In this document: one piece after another, positions 1 through 6,400 of the stretch
How positions within the stretch are numbered: the stretch's first letter is position 1
Layout: each line of letters begins with the position of its first letter
DNA from: JBBQKP01 sp038326995
GTDB lineage: Bacteria > Planctomycetota > Phycisphaerae > Tepidisphaerales > Tepidisphaeraceae
Reading direction: 5' to 3'
DNA: 7,529 nucleotides
NCBI GenBank assembly: GCA_038326995.1
Contig: JBBQKP010000165.1
Span: forward strand, 1-7,529
The notes under the pieces: generated by a model
The model's input: the letters and a program-made list of their open reading frames with translations, nothing else
Told to the model about the DNA's origin: nothing
Databases searched by the model: none
Made by a program: the position numbers and the translations under genes

Positions 1-424
1 CGCGAGCCAGAGAAGCGTCCGCCACTTCGATGACCATCTCCACCTCGGCCGGTCCCGGATGTCGCTTATCAAAATCCCGCACGCCCCCGCGAATCACGGA
101 GATGTCGGGCTCGGGCTCGCTGTCGGAAAGCGTGATGGGCTGCTCGACCCGCACGAGATATTCCTCCACTGACTGTCGACCGTTTTGGTCGGAGATGACT
201 TGCCTCACTTCAGGCTGCGTTCGCGATACGACCGACGCATGCGGTGGATTTTTCGGCATTTTCTGGTGCAGATGGCCTTCGAGCAGTTCAACCTTGTCTT
301 CATCCGTCAAAATTCCCGCGCCGATCATCTGGTGATATTGATCCAGCGACAACGCGAAATACTCCGGGAACGCCTCCGCCTCGATTCGCAAAGTGGATGA
401 TGAGTGAACTCGCTGAGGTCTCAT
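1..424 (-). CDS. Uma2-family (DUF820) endonuclease, partial, 3' end beyond window
   Basis: An open frame of 141 codons starts at ATG 424 and leaves the window at its left edge. The protein has the usual Uma2 order: a short lead, SLDQYHQMIGAGIL (residues 26-39), then DEDKVELLEGHL (41-52), then a strand with PITL (96-99), the PEPDISVI segment (104-111) and VIEVAD (131-136). In the PD-(D/E)XK nuclease fold of this family, the Asp of PEPD and the Glu of VIEVAD are expected metal ligands. The following lysine and the C-terminal third lie outside the window. Family members are typically about 190 residues and often expanded in planctomycetes and cyanobacteria; their biological role is poorly known. 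No Shine-Dalgarno sequence precedes the ATG, but an extended -10 lies directly upstream. Family call is confident; activity is inferred. Confidence 0.88.
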   Translation of the reverse strand, partial: MRPQRVHSSSTLRIEAEAFPEYFALSLDQYHQMIGAGILTDEDKVELLEGHLHQKMPKNPPHASVVSRTQPEVRQVISDQNGRQSVEEYLVRVEQPITLSDSEPEPDISVIRGGVRDFDKRHPGPAEVEMVIEVADASLAR

Positions 425-431
425 GAGCGTG

Positions 432-440
432 AGTATATCA
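432..440 (-). promoter_or_regulatory. Extended -10 promoter of the Uma2 gene, probably leaderless
   Basis: On the minus strand the sequence reads TGATATACT, a TGn extension joined to TATACT (five of six matches to TATAAT). Seven bases separate it from the ATG at 424, so transcription would begin at or next to the start codon. This fits the absence of a ribosome binding site. No good -35 hexamer is visible at 17 bases; extended -10 promoters often do without one. Confidence 0.45.
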
Positions 441-602
441 GGCTGATCTGAGAACGCCGAGGGAAGATTTCAGAACCTTTCCTTCAAGCGACATGCTGAT
501 TTACGAGCTGACTCGAGAGGTGCTTCGTACTGTGACTCGCATAGGGCGGGTTTGGTCTGTATAGTGCCCGCACGCTAATTTTCGCGGAGGACTCAAAACA
601 CT

Positions 603-1802
603 ATGGCTCGCGTTGAACTCACCAAAGTCGGCAAGATTTACCCGGGCGGCATCAGGGCCGTCGATAACTTCAACCTGCAGATCAACAACGGCGAGTTTAT
701 TGTGCTCGTCGGGCCTTCGGGTTGCGGAAAATCCACGACGCTTCGAATGGTCGCGGGTCTGGAAGAAATCAGCGAGGGTTCTGTGACGATCGGCGAACGC
801 GTCGTCAACAACATCCCGCCCAAGGACCGCGACATCGCGATGGTATTCCAGAATTACGCGCTCTACCCGCACATGAGCGTGTACAAGAACATGGCCTTTG
901 GTTTGAAGCTTCGCCGCTTCCCGAAGGCGGAGATCGACAAGCGAGTGCACGAGGCGGCGGTGATTCTCGACATCGAGCACCTGCTGGAGCGTAAGCCCAA
1001 GGCCTTGTCGGGCGGCCAGCGTCAGCGAGTCGCCGTCGGCCGCGCTATCGTACGCGAACCGGCCGCGTTCTTGTTCGACGAACCCCTTTCCAACCTCGAC
1101 GCCAAGCTGCGCGTCACCACACGCGCCGAAATCAAACGTCTGCACCAGCGCCTCAAAACGACCACCATCTATGTGACGCACGACCAGGAAGAGGCCATGA
1201 CCCTGGGCGACCGAATCGTCATCATGAAAGACGGCCTGATCCAGCAGGCAGACAGCCCGCTGACGATGTACCAGAAGCCCGTCAACCGATTCGTCGCCAG
1301 CTTCATCGGCATGCCGCCCATGAACATGTTCGACGGCCTGCTCAGAACCGTGGGCGACCGCGTCGTCTTCGAAGAAGGACAGCTCATCAACGCTCAGAAA
1401 GTCAAGCAACGCTCAGACGAACCCGAAGTCATGATCGGCCAGCTCACAACCCCGGGCAACGGCTTCAAGCTCACGCTGTCGTCCACCGCCTCCGCGAAGC
1501 TCGCCTCTTATGTCGGCAAGCACGTCATTCTGGGTATTCGCCCCGAGCACTTCCACCTCAGGCCCTCCACCGGCCAAGGCGCGGGCGAATCCGTTCAAAT
1601 TTCGGGCGTGAAGATCAACGTCATCGAGCCGCTTGGCAATGACATGGACGTTTACATCGAAACGCCGCTTCACCAGCATAAGGTTATTCGAGTCGAGGCA
1701 GACCTCGCGCTCCAGGCCGGCGTCGTGCTCGATCTGCACGTCGATTCCGCGAAGGTGCACGTGTTCGAGCCGGGCGTGGTGGGCAAAAACCTGACGCTAT
1801 AA
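603..1802 (+). CDS. ugpC: ABC transporter ATP-binding protein, MalK/UgpC type
   Basis: This 399-residue protein is the nucleotide-binding subunit of a CUT1-type sugar or glycerol-3-phosphate importer; it hydrolyses ATP on the cytoplasmic face. Every NBD motif is intact: Walker A GPSGCGKST (37-45), Q-loop Q83 in VFQNYALYPHM, signature LSGGQRQRVAVGRA (135-148), Walker B FLFDE (156-160), D-loop SNLD (163-166) and H-loop H193 in THDQEEAMTL. The C-terminal part carries GMPPMNM (236-242), GIRPEH (311-316) and EPLGND (342-347), typical of the TOBE/MalK regulatory domain. Length is slightly above the usual 360-380. GGAGG at 586-590, 12 bases before the ATG, supports the start; a TATAGT at 560-565 is a possible -10. 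No permease or binding protein is adjacent, so it may serve several transporters. The gene symbol is a family label; the substrate is not known. Confidence 0.96.
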   Translation: MARVELTKVGKIYPGGIRAVDNFNLQINNGEFIVLVGPSGCGKSTTLRMVAGLEEISEGSVTIGERVVNNIPPKDRDIAMVFQNYALYPHMSVYKNMAFGLKLRRFPKAEIDKRVHEAAVILDIEHLLERKPKALSGGQRQRVAVGRAIVREPAAFLFDEPLSNLDAKLRVTTRAEIKRLHQRLKTTTIYVTHDQEEAMTLGDRIVIMKDGLIQQADSPLTMYQKPVNRFVASFIGMPPMNMFDGLLRTVGDRVVFEEGQLINAQKVKQRSDEPEVMIGQLTTPGNGFKLTLSSTASAKLASYVGKHVILGIRPEHFHLRPSTGQGAGESVQISGVKINVIEPLGNDMDVYIETPLHQHKVIRVEADLALQAGVVLDLHVDSAKVHVFEPGVVGKNLTL

Positions 1803-1825
1803 ACGTGCGTTCGCGGCGATTGAAT

Positions 1826-1965
1826 CCATTGAAAGAGCATTTCTTCCGTAAGAGTAGCCGCCAGCTTGCTGGTGCCTTCTCCGATTCGACTCGCATATCC
1901 AGCGCCAGCAAGCTGGCGGCTACAAGGGTTTGCGATTGCGATTGAGTTGAAAGATCAGCAAGACG
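1826..1965. repeat. REP-like palindromic element, copy 1
   Basis: Perfect 19-bp inverted arms lie at 1854-1872 (GTAGCCGCCAGCTTGCTGG) and 1905-1923. They extend inward by three pairs including one G-T wobble, leaving a 26-base loop (1876-1901). Each arm contains its own CCAGC/GCTGG half-palindrome, so a cruciform is possible. Similarity to copy 2 (6401-6555) extends beyond the stem: CCATTGAAAGAGCAT at 1826-1840, 18 of 26 loop positions, and CGATTGAG near 1939 with a looser match to 1965. It lies between the convergent ABC ATPase gene and the gene at 2000-2719 and could act as a bidirectional transcription barrier, although there is no T tract. Confidence 0.85.
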
Positions 1966-1999
1966 AGCACAGTTTGAGGTGGAAGCACTAGACGACCGT

Positions 2000-2719
2000 T
2001 CACTTTTGCTTCAGCGCCTGCTGGAAGATCTCGGGAATCTGCTCTTGGCGCAGCGTCATGCCGCCCGCACCGGATAACGTGAGCGTGTAGCGTGTTCCGG
2101 GTTTGAACGGGCCGAAGACGCCCTGACCTTGAACGACGTCGACGCCTTGTGAGTCGCGGAAGGATGGGTCGGAGAACAGCTTCCAAAAATTCGTCCAAAG
2201 GGCGGTTTCGAACTCGAGGGTTTTGGGCGATGCGCCGCGGAAGATATCGGGGATGCGTGTCGGCTGGCCGGGCTGGGCGGCGTCGATGCGAAATCCCTGA
2301 GCTGGGGTTTGCGCGTCGCCGTAGATTTTATCAAAGAACGCGACGGACTTGCCTCTAAGGGCATCGCCCGCCTGCACGAATTCGCCGCGAAACTTGATGA
2401 GCAGGTGATCGATGTGAATGTTCTCGCCGCGAACGGTGAATTCACGAGGCGAAAGCGGCTTGCCGTCGCGTGCGGTCTCAACAAACAGCAGCGTGGTCAC
2501 GGTGATGCCGTCCTGCTTCGTCTGATTCGTCACGATGATGTCCGCGACGCGGCTCTCACTGCTGACGCGCTCGACCAGATCTTTCAGCGCCTGTTTCTCG
2601 GCCTCGAGCTGCACGATCCGCGCCTGCTCACGCGTGGTGTATTGATAAAACAGCATCCCCGACGCACCAATGGTGCCAAGCGCAACGACGACGAAAATTT
2701 TGAACAGACCTCTAAGCAT
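2000..2719 (-). CDS. Membrane-anchored coiled-coil protein, unknown function
   Basis: I do not recognise a named family in these 239 residues. The N terminus (MLRGLFK) is followed by one hydrophobic helix at about residues 5-27, with no cleavage site, so a single-pass anchor with the rest outside the cytoplasm is likely. Residues 28-55 (REQARIVQLEAEKQALKDLV) look like a short coiled coil. The rest is a soluble domain rich in beta-strand patterns, including IIVTNQTKQDGITVTTLLFVE (part of 61-81) and IHIDHLLIKF (101-110), and it ends KQK. Codon usage matches its neighbours. There is no Shine-Dalgarno sequence, but a TATCAT box is 8 bases upstream. It resembles conserved hypothetical envelope proteins of planctomycetes; its role is unknown. 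Confidence 0.82.
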   Translation of the reverse strand: MLRGLFKIFVVVALGTIGASGMLFYQYTTREQARIVQLEAEKQALKDLVERVSSESRVADIIVTNQTKQDGITVTTLLFVETARDGKPLSPREFTVRGENIHIDHLLIKFRGEFVQAGDALRGKSVAFFDKIYGDAQTPAQGFRIDAAQPGQPTRIPDIFRGASPKTLEFETALWTNFWKLFSDPSFRDSQGVDVVQGQGVFGPFKPGTRYTLTLSGAGGMTLRQEQIPEIFQQALKQK

Positions 2720-2727
2720 GGCTAAAG

Positions 2728-2733
2728 ATGATA
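2728..2733 (-). promoter_or_regulatory. Candidate -10 box, possibly leaderless start
   Basis: TATCAT (five of six matches to TATAAT) lies on the minus strand 8 bases before ATG 2719, the distance expected for transcription beginning at the start codon. There is no Shine-Dalgarno sequence, which fits. There is no convincing -35 box and no TGn extension, so this is weaker than the box upstream of 424. Confidence 0.25.
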
Positions 2734-2816
2734 TCGACTATTGAGCGGACATGGATGAAGTTTGCGAATTTGACCTTTCGGTTCCGGGTCGATCGACGCG
2801 GAAGGAGGCGGCCAAG

Positions 2817-2879
2817 GAGCCGCGCACGAAGCGGGTATTTCTGTGCTGTGAAAATGCCCGCTTAGTTTGTACGCGGCTC
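2817..2879. other. Two-tier stem-loop (structured RNA or palindromic element)
   Basis: The outer stem is 8 perfect pairs: GAGCCGCG (2817-2824) with CGCGGCTC (2872-2879). After an asymmetric internal loop (4 and 8 bases) comes an inner stem of 12 pairs, AAGCGGGTATTT (2829-2840) with AAATGCCCGCTT (2852-2863), and an 11-base apical loop. One inner pair is U-G in plus-strand RNA but A/C in minus-strand RNA, so the fold is better on the plus strand although both flanking genes are on the minus strand. No reading frame accounts for it. It may be a transcription barrier, a small RNA or a solitary palindromic repeat. Confidence 0.55.
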
Positions 2880-2887
2880 AATTAAGA

Positions 2888-2915
2888 CCCTCTCGCGGCG
2901 GTCGGCCGGAGAGGG
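2888..2915 (-). terminator. Rho-independent-like terminator after the gene at 2943-3542
   Basis: CCCTCTC (2888-2894) pairs with GAGAGGG (2909-2915), continued inward by CGGC/GCCG with one bulged base and a 5-base loop. Read on the minus strand it begins 27 bases after the stop codon at 2943 and is followed by TCTTAATT, a weak U tract. It would end transcripts of the Gly-rich membrane protein gene and separate it from the gene at 2000-2719. Confidence 0.5.
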
Positions 2916-2942
2916 GGAGAAAGATCGAGTCGAGATATTGGC

Positions 2943-3542
2943 TTAGCGTCCGCCGCCACCACCACCGCCGCCACCAAACGGGGGGCGAATGGTGATGCCG
3001 CGTTCCTTCGCCCGGGCCATGACCGCGCCGATGAATTCCGCGCGCTGGGCTCGAACGGCCGGGGGGGTATTTTCCCGGGCGGCTTCTCTTCGGGCGCGCG
3101 ATTCGTTGCGTTGTTCTTCGGTGGGTCCTGTGGTGGGACGGTCACCTGCCGGGCGATCACCTGCCGGGCGCTCGCCGCGCGGACGGTCGGGCCTGGTCGT
3201 GGGGCGCTGCGCCGACATTTTTTGATATATGTCGATCTGCTGGTCGAGGTATTTCGTCCGGGCCGGGCCTTCGGGAATCTTGAAGTAATCGTCCATGACT
3301 TTCTGCATTCGCGCTTCCATCGCCTGCCCGATCGCCTCACGGCTGATGCCGCTCTCAAAAAGTGTGCGGAAACCTTGAGGGTTGGGGACAGTCTGGGTCC
3401 CCAGGACCTCGTCGACCTTCTTCACTTCTTGTGCGAGCTTGGCCTGAGCGGATGAGCTGCTCCAAGCGCTGTAGCCGTAGTAGCCGCCGATGAGTGTGGC
3501 ACAGATCGCGATGGTTCCGAAAAATTCTTTTTTGTATTCCAT
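2943..3542 (-). CDS. Membrane-anchored Pro/Arg-rich protein with poly-Gly tail
   Basis: I do not recognise a family. The 199 residues begin MEYKKEFFGT and form one hydrophobic segment at about 8-27, probably an uncleaved anchor. Residues 35-110 are helical and charged (for example EARMQKVMDDYFKIPEGPARTK within 76-97). Residues 113-140 are a disordered linker with repeated GERPAGDRPAGDRP and RPTTRP units. Residues 143-184 are again helical and Arg/Glu-rich. The tail is PPF followed by nine glycines and Arg. Such R/P-T linkers are common in exported Phycisphaerae proteins. The tail is encoded by a CCG/CCA triplet repeat, and a run of seven G at 3061-3067 lies inside the gene, so both may vary in length. 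No Shine-Dalgarno sequence is visible upstream; a perfect TTGACA lies at 3612-3617 (minus) but lacks a good -10. Confidence 0.75.
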   Translation of the reverse strand: MEYKKEFFGTIAICATLIGGYYGYSAWSSSSAQAKLAQEVKKVDEVLGTQTVPNPQGFRTLFESGISREAIGQAMEARMQKVMDDYFKIPEGPARTKYLDQQIDIYQKMSAQRPTTRPDRPRGERPAGDRPAGDRPTTGPTEEQRNESRARREAARENTPPAVRAQRAEFIGAVMARAKERGITIRPPFGGGGGGGGGR

Positions 3543-3621
3543 GATGGTATGGGTGAGGAGTGACTACTGAGATTGCTATCGGATATGTCTACCGGGCCTG
3601 TCTACCAAACGTGTCAATCGG

Positions 3622-4311
3622 TCAGGGCTGTCGGTCCAATCTGCGGTTTCCGTCCACGCTCCAGTCGGCGTAGAGGTAATTGCGGGCGTTACGCTCGGTG
3701 GTTTTATTGTGGAAAGGATCAAAGTCGCTCACGATGACGAGGTCTGACACGGGGCGTTTCTGGGCCGTCGGATTGAACTCACGCCGTCGGCTCGCCCAGT
3801 CGGAAAGCGCATCTTGCCAGACTTTGTTGACGCCCAATTGTTCGTCGAACGCAAACACATTGAAGAAGACGTTGTATTCGTAGCTGCTGCCTTCGCGCTC
3901 GAAGTAGGTATCAAAGTCGCCGGTAGCGCCGTTGATGATCTTGTCGGCCGGGCATAAAAAGACTTTGGTCGCGCCTTTATGGAACGGCTGCATCGCCTCG
4001 ACGAACGACACGGCATTGACAATTTTCGGAACGGCCGAGGGCGTCGGATTCACACGCGGCACGCGCTGTTTGTTCGTGTTCAGGTACATCTGCAGCATGT
4101 TGCCGATGTCCTTGAGCTGTGCCTGACACGTCACGCGAGATGCGGACTGACGGGCCTTGCCCATCACCGGAAGTAGAATGCCGATCAGCACCGCGATGAT
4201 GCCGATCACCACGAGCAGTTCGACCAAGGTAAAGCCGGGTCGCGTAAATCTGGAAGACGCTTTTTCATTGCCTGAAAGCGGCTCACGGTTTTTATGAATG
4301 TGGGTCCACAT
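3622..4311 (-). CDS. Type II secretion/prepilin-type N-terminal cleavage and methylation protein
   Basis: This pseudopilin-like protein has 229 residues from ATG 4311. After a basic leader comes the prepilin peptidase site RPG|FTLVE: cleavage after G26, with the conserved Glu at mature position 5 (E31), followed by the hydrophobic helix ELLVVIGIIAVLIGILLPV. The body has features of the large planctomycete prepilin group: CQAQLKDIGNMLQMYLN, a CPADK motif (120-124), SYEYN, and a C-terminal YADWSVDG like the usual FxDGHV ending. Expected place: inner membrane, then an extracytoplasmic filament. An in-frame TTG at 4344 would add 11 residues; ATG 4311 was preferred because it is a stronger start codon and neither has a clear ribosome binding site. 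Planctomycetes carry many such proteins, so the specific substrate or partner cannot be given. Confidence 0.9.
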   Translation of the reverse strand: MWTHIHKNREPLSGNEKASSRFTRPGFTLVELLVVIGIIAVLIGILLPVMGKARQSASRVTCQAQLKDIGNMLQMYLNTNKQRVPRVNPTPSAVPKIVNAVSFVEAMQPFHKGATKVFLCPADKIINGATGDFDTYFEREGSSYEYNVFFNVFAFDEQLGVNKVWQDALSDWASRRREFNPTAQKRPVSDLVIVSDFDPFHNKTTERNARNYLYADWSVDGNRRLDRQP

Positions 4312-4396
4312 GGGAATTACTACTCTAGTACGCGCGAGCAGCAAAAAAATTGCGCAGCTTCGGCTAAATTTCGCTCTATCGAACCCGCACGACCGT

Positions 4397-5185
4397 TTAC
4401 GGCTTCTGAGCGATCCTCGTCGTCGGGCCTTTGGGAAGGTGGGGCAGCTCTGCCGTTTCGGGCGACTTGCCAGACCGCGCCTGCTCGACCCATTGACTCA
4501 GCAGATGGGCCGACACATAGCGCTGGAGGTCGGTTCCCGGGCAGGTGGTTTGCCCCGGGGCGGCATCGACGTGCCCGCGGATCTCCGCAGGATTCAGTTC
4601 GTACGCGTCGCAAAGCCAGGCACAGAGCGCCACCGTCGAACGCAACTGCTCGATCGACACGCGCTGCTCGTCGAAATGACCCCAGAGATGAACGTTCACC
4701 GTGCCCGCGAGCGAGTATTTGGTGTTTGTTTCCGGCTCGAAATTGATGTCCCTGCCCACGAAAATTTTGCCATCAGGAGCGATGAGAAAGTGGTAAGGCA
4801 CGTCGGGCCAGCCCTTGTCGCGCTGGCCCCATGACTGAAGCGCCTTGATCTTCTTTGTCGCATCGTCGGCCGTCTTCCAGAGCACGCCCGCGTGGTGGAT
4901 CGTGATCACACGCGGTGTATGGCGACGCTCTTCCGCGATGGGCAAAGGGGTGGAGCCCCAATCGGCCGGTTCGACCATCACCGGCCTGACCATCACCGGA
5001 CGAGTTGTTGTTGGACGACTGGCTGTTGGTTGACTGGCTGTTGGTTGACTGGCTGTTGGTTGAGTGGCTGTTGGTTGAGTGGCTGCGGTTAATTCAGCGC
5101 TGGTTAGGCTGCTGTTTTGTGCAAGCAAATGAGTCATCGACATCGCCGCCGAGCAAGCCGCGATGATTATAGAATACCGTCGCAT
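4397..5185 (-). CDS. Secreted N-acetylmuramoyl-L-alanine amidase (Amidase_2/PGRP fold)
   Basis: It should cleave the amide bond between N-acetylmuramic acid and L-alanine in peptidoglycan. The 262 residues comprise a Sec signal (MRRYSIIIAACSAAMSMTHLLAQ, likely cut near 23; given here as a 1-23 range), a linker of QPTAS/QPTAT repeats (36-60) and PVMVR/PVMVE repeats (63-72), then the catalytic domain. ITIHHAG gives zinc ligand H97, PYHFLIAPDGKIFVGRDI (130-147) the core strands with probable catalytic Y131, and GHVDAAPGQTTCPG ligands H205 and C215. The open frame continues upstream to 5863, but that part is antisense to the other amidase gene. The start at ATG 5185 is fixed by GGAGGT at 5190-5195 and by the signal peptide. 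The pseudopilin gene follows 85 bases downstream, with a run of seven T between them. Confidence 0.93.
   Translation of the reverse strand: MRRYSIIIAACSAAMSMTHLLAQNSSLTSAELTAATQPTATQPTASQPTASQPTASRPTTTRPVMVRPVMVEPADWGSTPLPIAEERRHTPRVITIHHAGVLWKTADDATKKIKALQSWGQRDKGWPDVPYHFLIAPDGKIFVGRDINFEPETNTKYSLAGTVNVHLWGHFDEQRVSIEQLRSTVALCAWLCDAYELNPAEIRGHVDAAPGQTTCPGTDLQRYVSAHLLSQWVEQARSGKSPETAELPHLPKGPTTRIAQKP
5011..5085 (-). repeat. 15-bp tandem repeat, five units, within the amidase linker
   Basis: Five consecutive 15-base units (5011-5025, 5026-5040, 5041-5055, 5056-5070, 5071-5085) follow TTGGTTGACTGGCTG with one to three changes. Units 2 and 3 are identical to each other, as are units 4 and 5, which points to recent duplication. 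Being a multiple of three, each unit adds five residues (Q/R-P-T-x-x) to the linker without breaking the frame. Two further 15-base units encoding PVMV-E/R lie at about 4973-5002. Confidence 0.9.
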
Positions 5186-5189
5186 TCGC

Positions 5190-5196
5190 ACCTCCA
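5190..5196 (-). promoter_or_regulatory. Ribosome binding site that sets the amidase start at 5185
   Basis: TGGAGGT on the minus strand lies 4 bases before the ATG at 5185. It is the strongest Shine-Dalgarno match in the window and selects 5185 over the frame's far upstream ATG at 5863. Confidence 0.8.
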
Positions 5197-5245
5197 ATGG
5201 GGTTAGGCTATCCTGCCACCAAACTTCTCGAAAGGAAAATCTGTG

Positions 5246-6373
5246 ATGCGGAAATTCAATTCTCTTGCGATTCTGATCGTCTCTTGTGCCCTGTGCGTAC
5301 TGCTCACCAGTTGCAGGCCCAGCCGCGAGTCCGTCACGCCGCTCAAGCCCGAACTTAAACCCTCGCTGCAGCCCGCACTGGGTCTTCAAAAACGCTTCGG
5401 CGATGAGATCATGGTCTGCGGCGAGCTCTTCCGCATCGGAACGCCCGTCGTTCTTTTCACAGACCAGGGCGGATACGACGCCTACCGCGTCGAACGCCGA
5501 TTTGTTCCGTATCCCGAATCCGACTGGAGCTCCACCACGCGGGCGATGAGCGAGGGCAATATCGAGTGGGTCAGCGGTAATCAGCAATTTGCCCCGACCC
5601 GCTTCAACCTGCGCTACGGCAACGCCGCTGCCGCAACCCAGAAATATCAACCCGATCAACTCGAACAAATCCGCGGCGGCGGGTGGACATTGCCCCAACT
5701 CCAAAAAGTCGTCGACCAGTTCGTCATCCATTACGACGTTTGCCCCACCTCCGAAATCTGCTTCAAAGTCCTCCACGACATGCGCGGGCTTTCCGTCCAC
5801 TTCATGCTCGACGTCGACGGCACGATCTACCAGACCCTCGATCTCAAAGAACGAACCTGGCACGCGACCATCTCCAACAACCGAAGTATCGGAATCGAAA
5901 TCGCCAATATGGGCGCGTACGGCATCGACCAGTCCACCTCATCGCTCGATCGCTATTACAAAAAAGACGACAAGGGCAACGTCTCGTTCGACCTTTCCCC
6001 ACAGCTGATGAAGGCCGTGCGGAACAAAAACGCTTCGCTCAAGCCCATGCGAAATGAACTGATCGTCGGCGAGATTCAAGGCGGCAAATTAAGGCAATAT
6101 GACTTCACCAAAGAGCAGTACGCCGCCCTCATCAAGCTGACCGCGGCGCTGTCGGAAGTGTTCCCCGAAATCAAACTCGAATACCCCAAGGATGCCGACG
6201 GAAAACTCATTCCCAACGCCCTGCCCAGGGAGGAATGGTCGAGCTTCAAAGGCGTGCTGGGCCATTACCACGTTCAGCCCGACAAAAGCGACCCGGGCCC
6301 GGCCTTCCAGTGGGACAAAGTCATCGACGGCGCCAAGGCACAAGTGCTGGAAATCCGCAGGGCATCAAAGTAG
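5246..6373 (+). CDS. Lipoprotein N-acetylmuramoyl-L-alanine amidase (Amidase_2 fold)
   Basis: A predicted lipid-anchored peptidoglycan amidase of 375 residues. The basic N terminus and hydrophobic stretch end in a lipobox LTSC with the lipidated Cys at 23. Residues 24-150 form an N-terminal region of unknown fold (RFGDEIMVCGELFRIGTPVV, 50-69; GGYDAYR, 75-81). The catalytic domain follows: VIHYD (H162), GLSVHFMLDVDGTIYQTLDL (181-200), ERTWHA, NNRSIGIEI with E218, and GHYHVQPDKSDPGP giving H340, K347 and D349. The H/H/D zinc set with a Lys two before the Asp matches the AmpD-like arrangement. The distance between NNRSIGIEI and the last ligands is long (about 115 residues), with an inserted segment at 228-285. 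GTG 5243 directly precedes the ATG; AAAGGA at 5231-5236 fits either, and ATG 5246 was chosen. It is divergent from the soluble amidase. Confidence 0.92.
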   Translation: MRKFNSLAILIVSCALCVLLTSCRPSRESVTPLKPELKPSLQPALGLQKRFGDEIMVCGELFRIGTPVVLFTDQGGYDAYRVERRFVPYPESDWSSTTRAMSEGNIEWVSGNQQFAPTRFNLRYGNAAAATQKYQPDQLEQIRGGGWTLPQLQKVVDQFVIHYDVCPTSEICFKVLHDMRGLSVHFMLDVDGTIYQTLDLKERTWHATISNNRSIGIEIANMGAYGIDQSTSSLDRYYKKDDKGNVSFDLSPQLMKAVRNKNASLKPMRNELIVGEIQGGKLRQYDFTKEQYAALIKLTAALSEVFPEIKLEYPKDADGKLIPNALPREEWSSFKGVLGHYHVQPDKSDPGPAFQWDKVIDGAKAQVLEIRRASK

Positions 6374-6400
6374 CCAGGCGGCCTTGAACCGGTGGTGCGA

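Noticed and set aside
501..1409. 302-codon open frame on the minus strand
   Set aside because: It lies opposite the ABC ATPase gene, whose motifs are all intact. The product is His/Asp/Val-rich with no domain, the usual mirror of a GC-rich coding strand.
3585..3621. Promoter with perfect TTGACA (3612-3617, minus) for the gene at 3542
   Set aside because: No acceptable -10 hexamer occurs 16-19 bases downstream; the best is GGTAGA. The direct GGTAGACA pair nearby was also not enough to call an operator.
4312..4396. Intrinsic terminator between the soluble amidase and pseudopilin genes
   Set aside because: A run of seven T is present on the minus strand, but no stable stem precedes it directly.
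5186..5863. Upstream in-frame extension of the soluble amidase (488 residues in total)
   Set aside because: It is antisense to the lipoprotein amidase, and a strong ribosome binding site plus a signal peptide begin at 5185.
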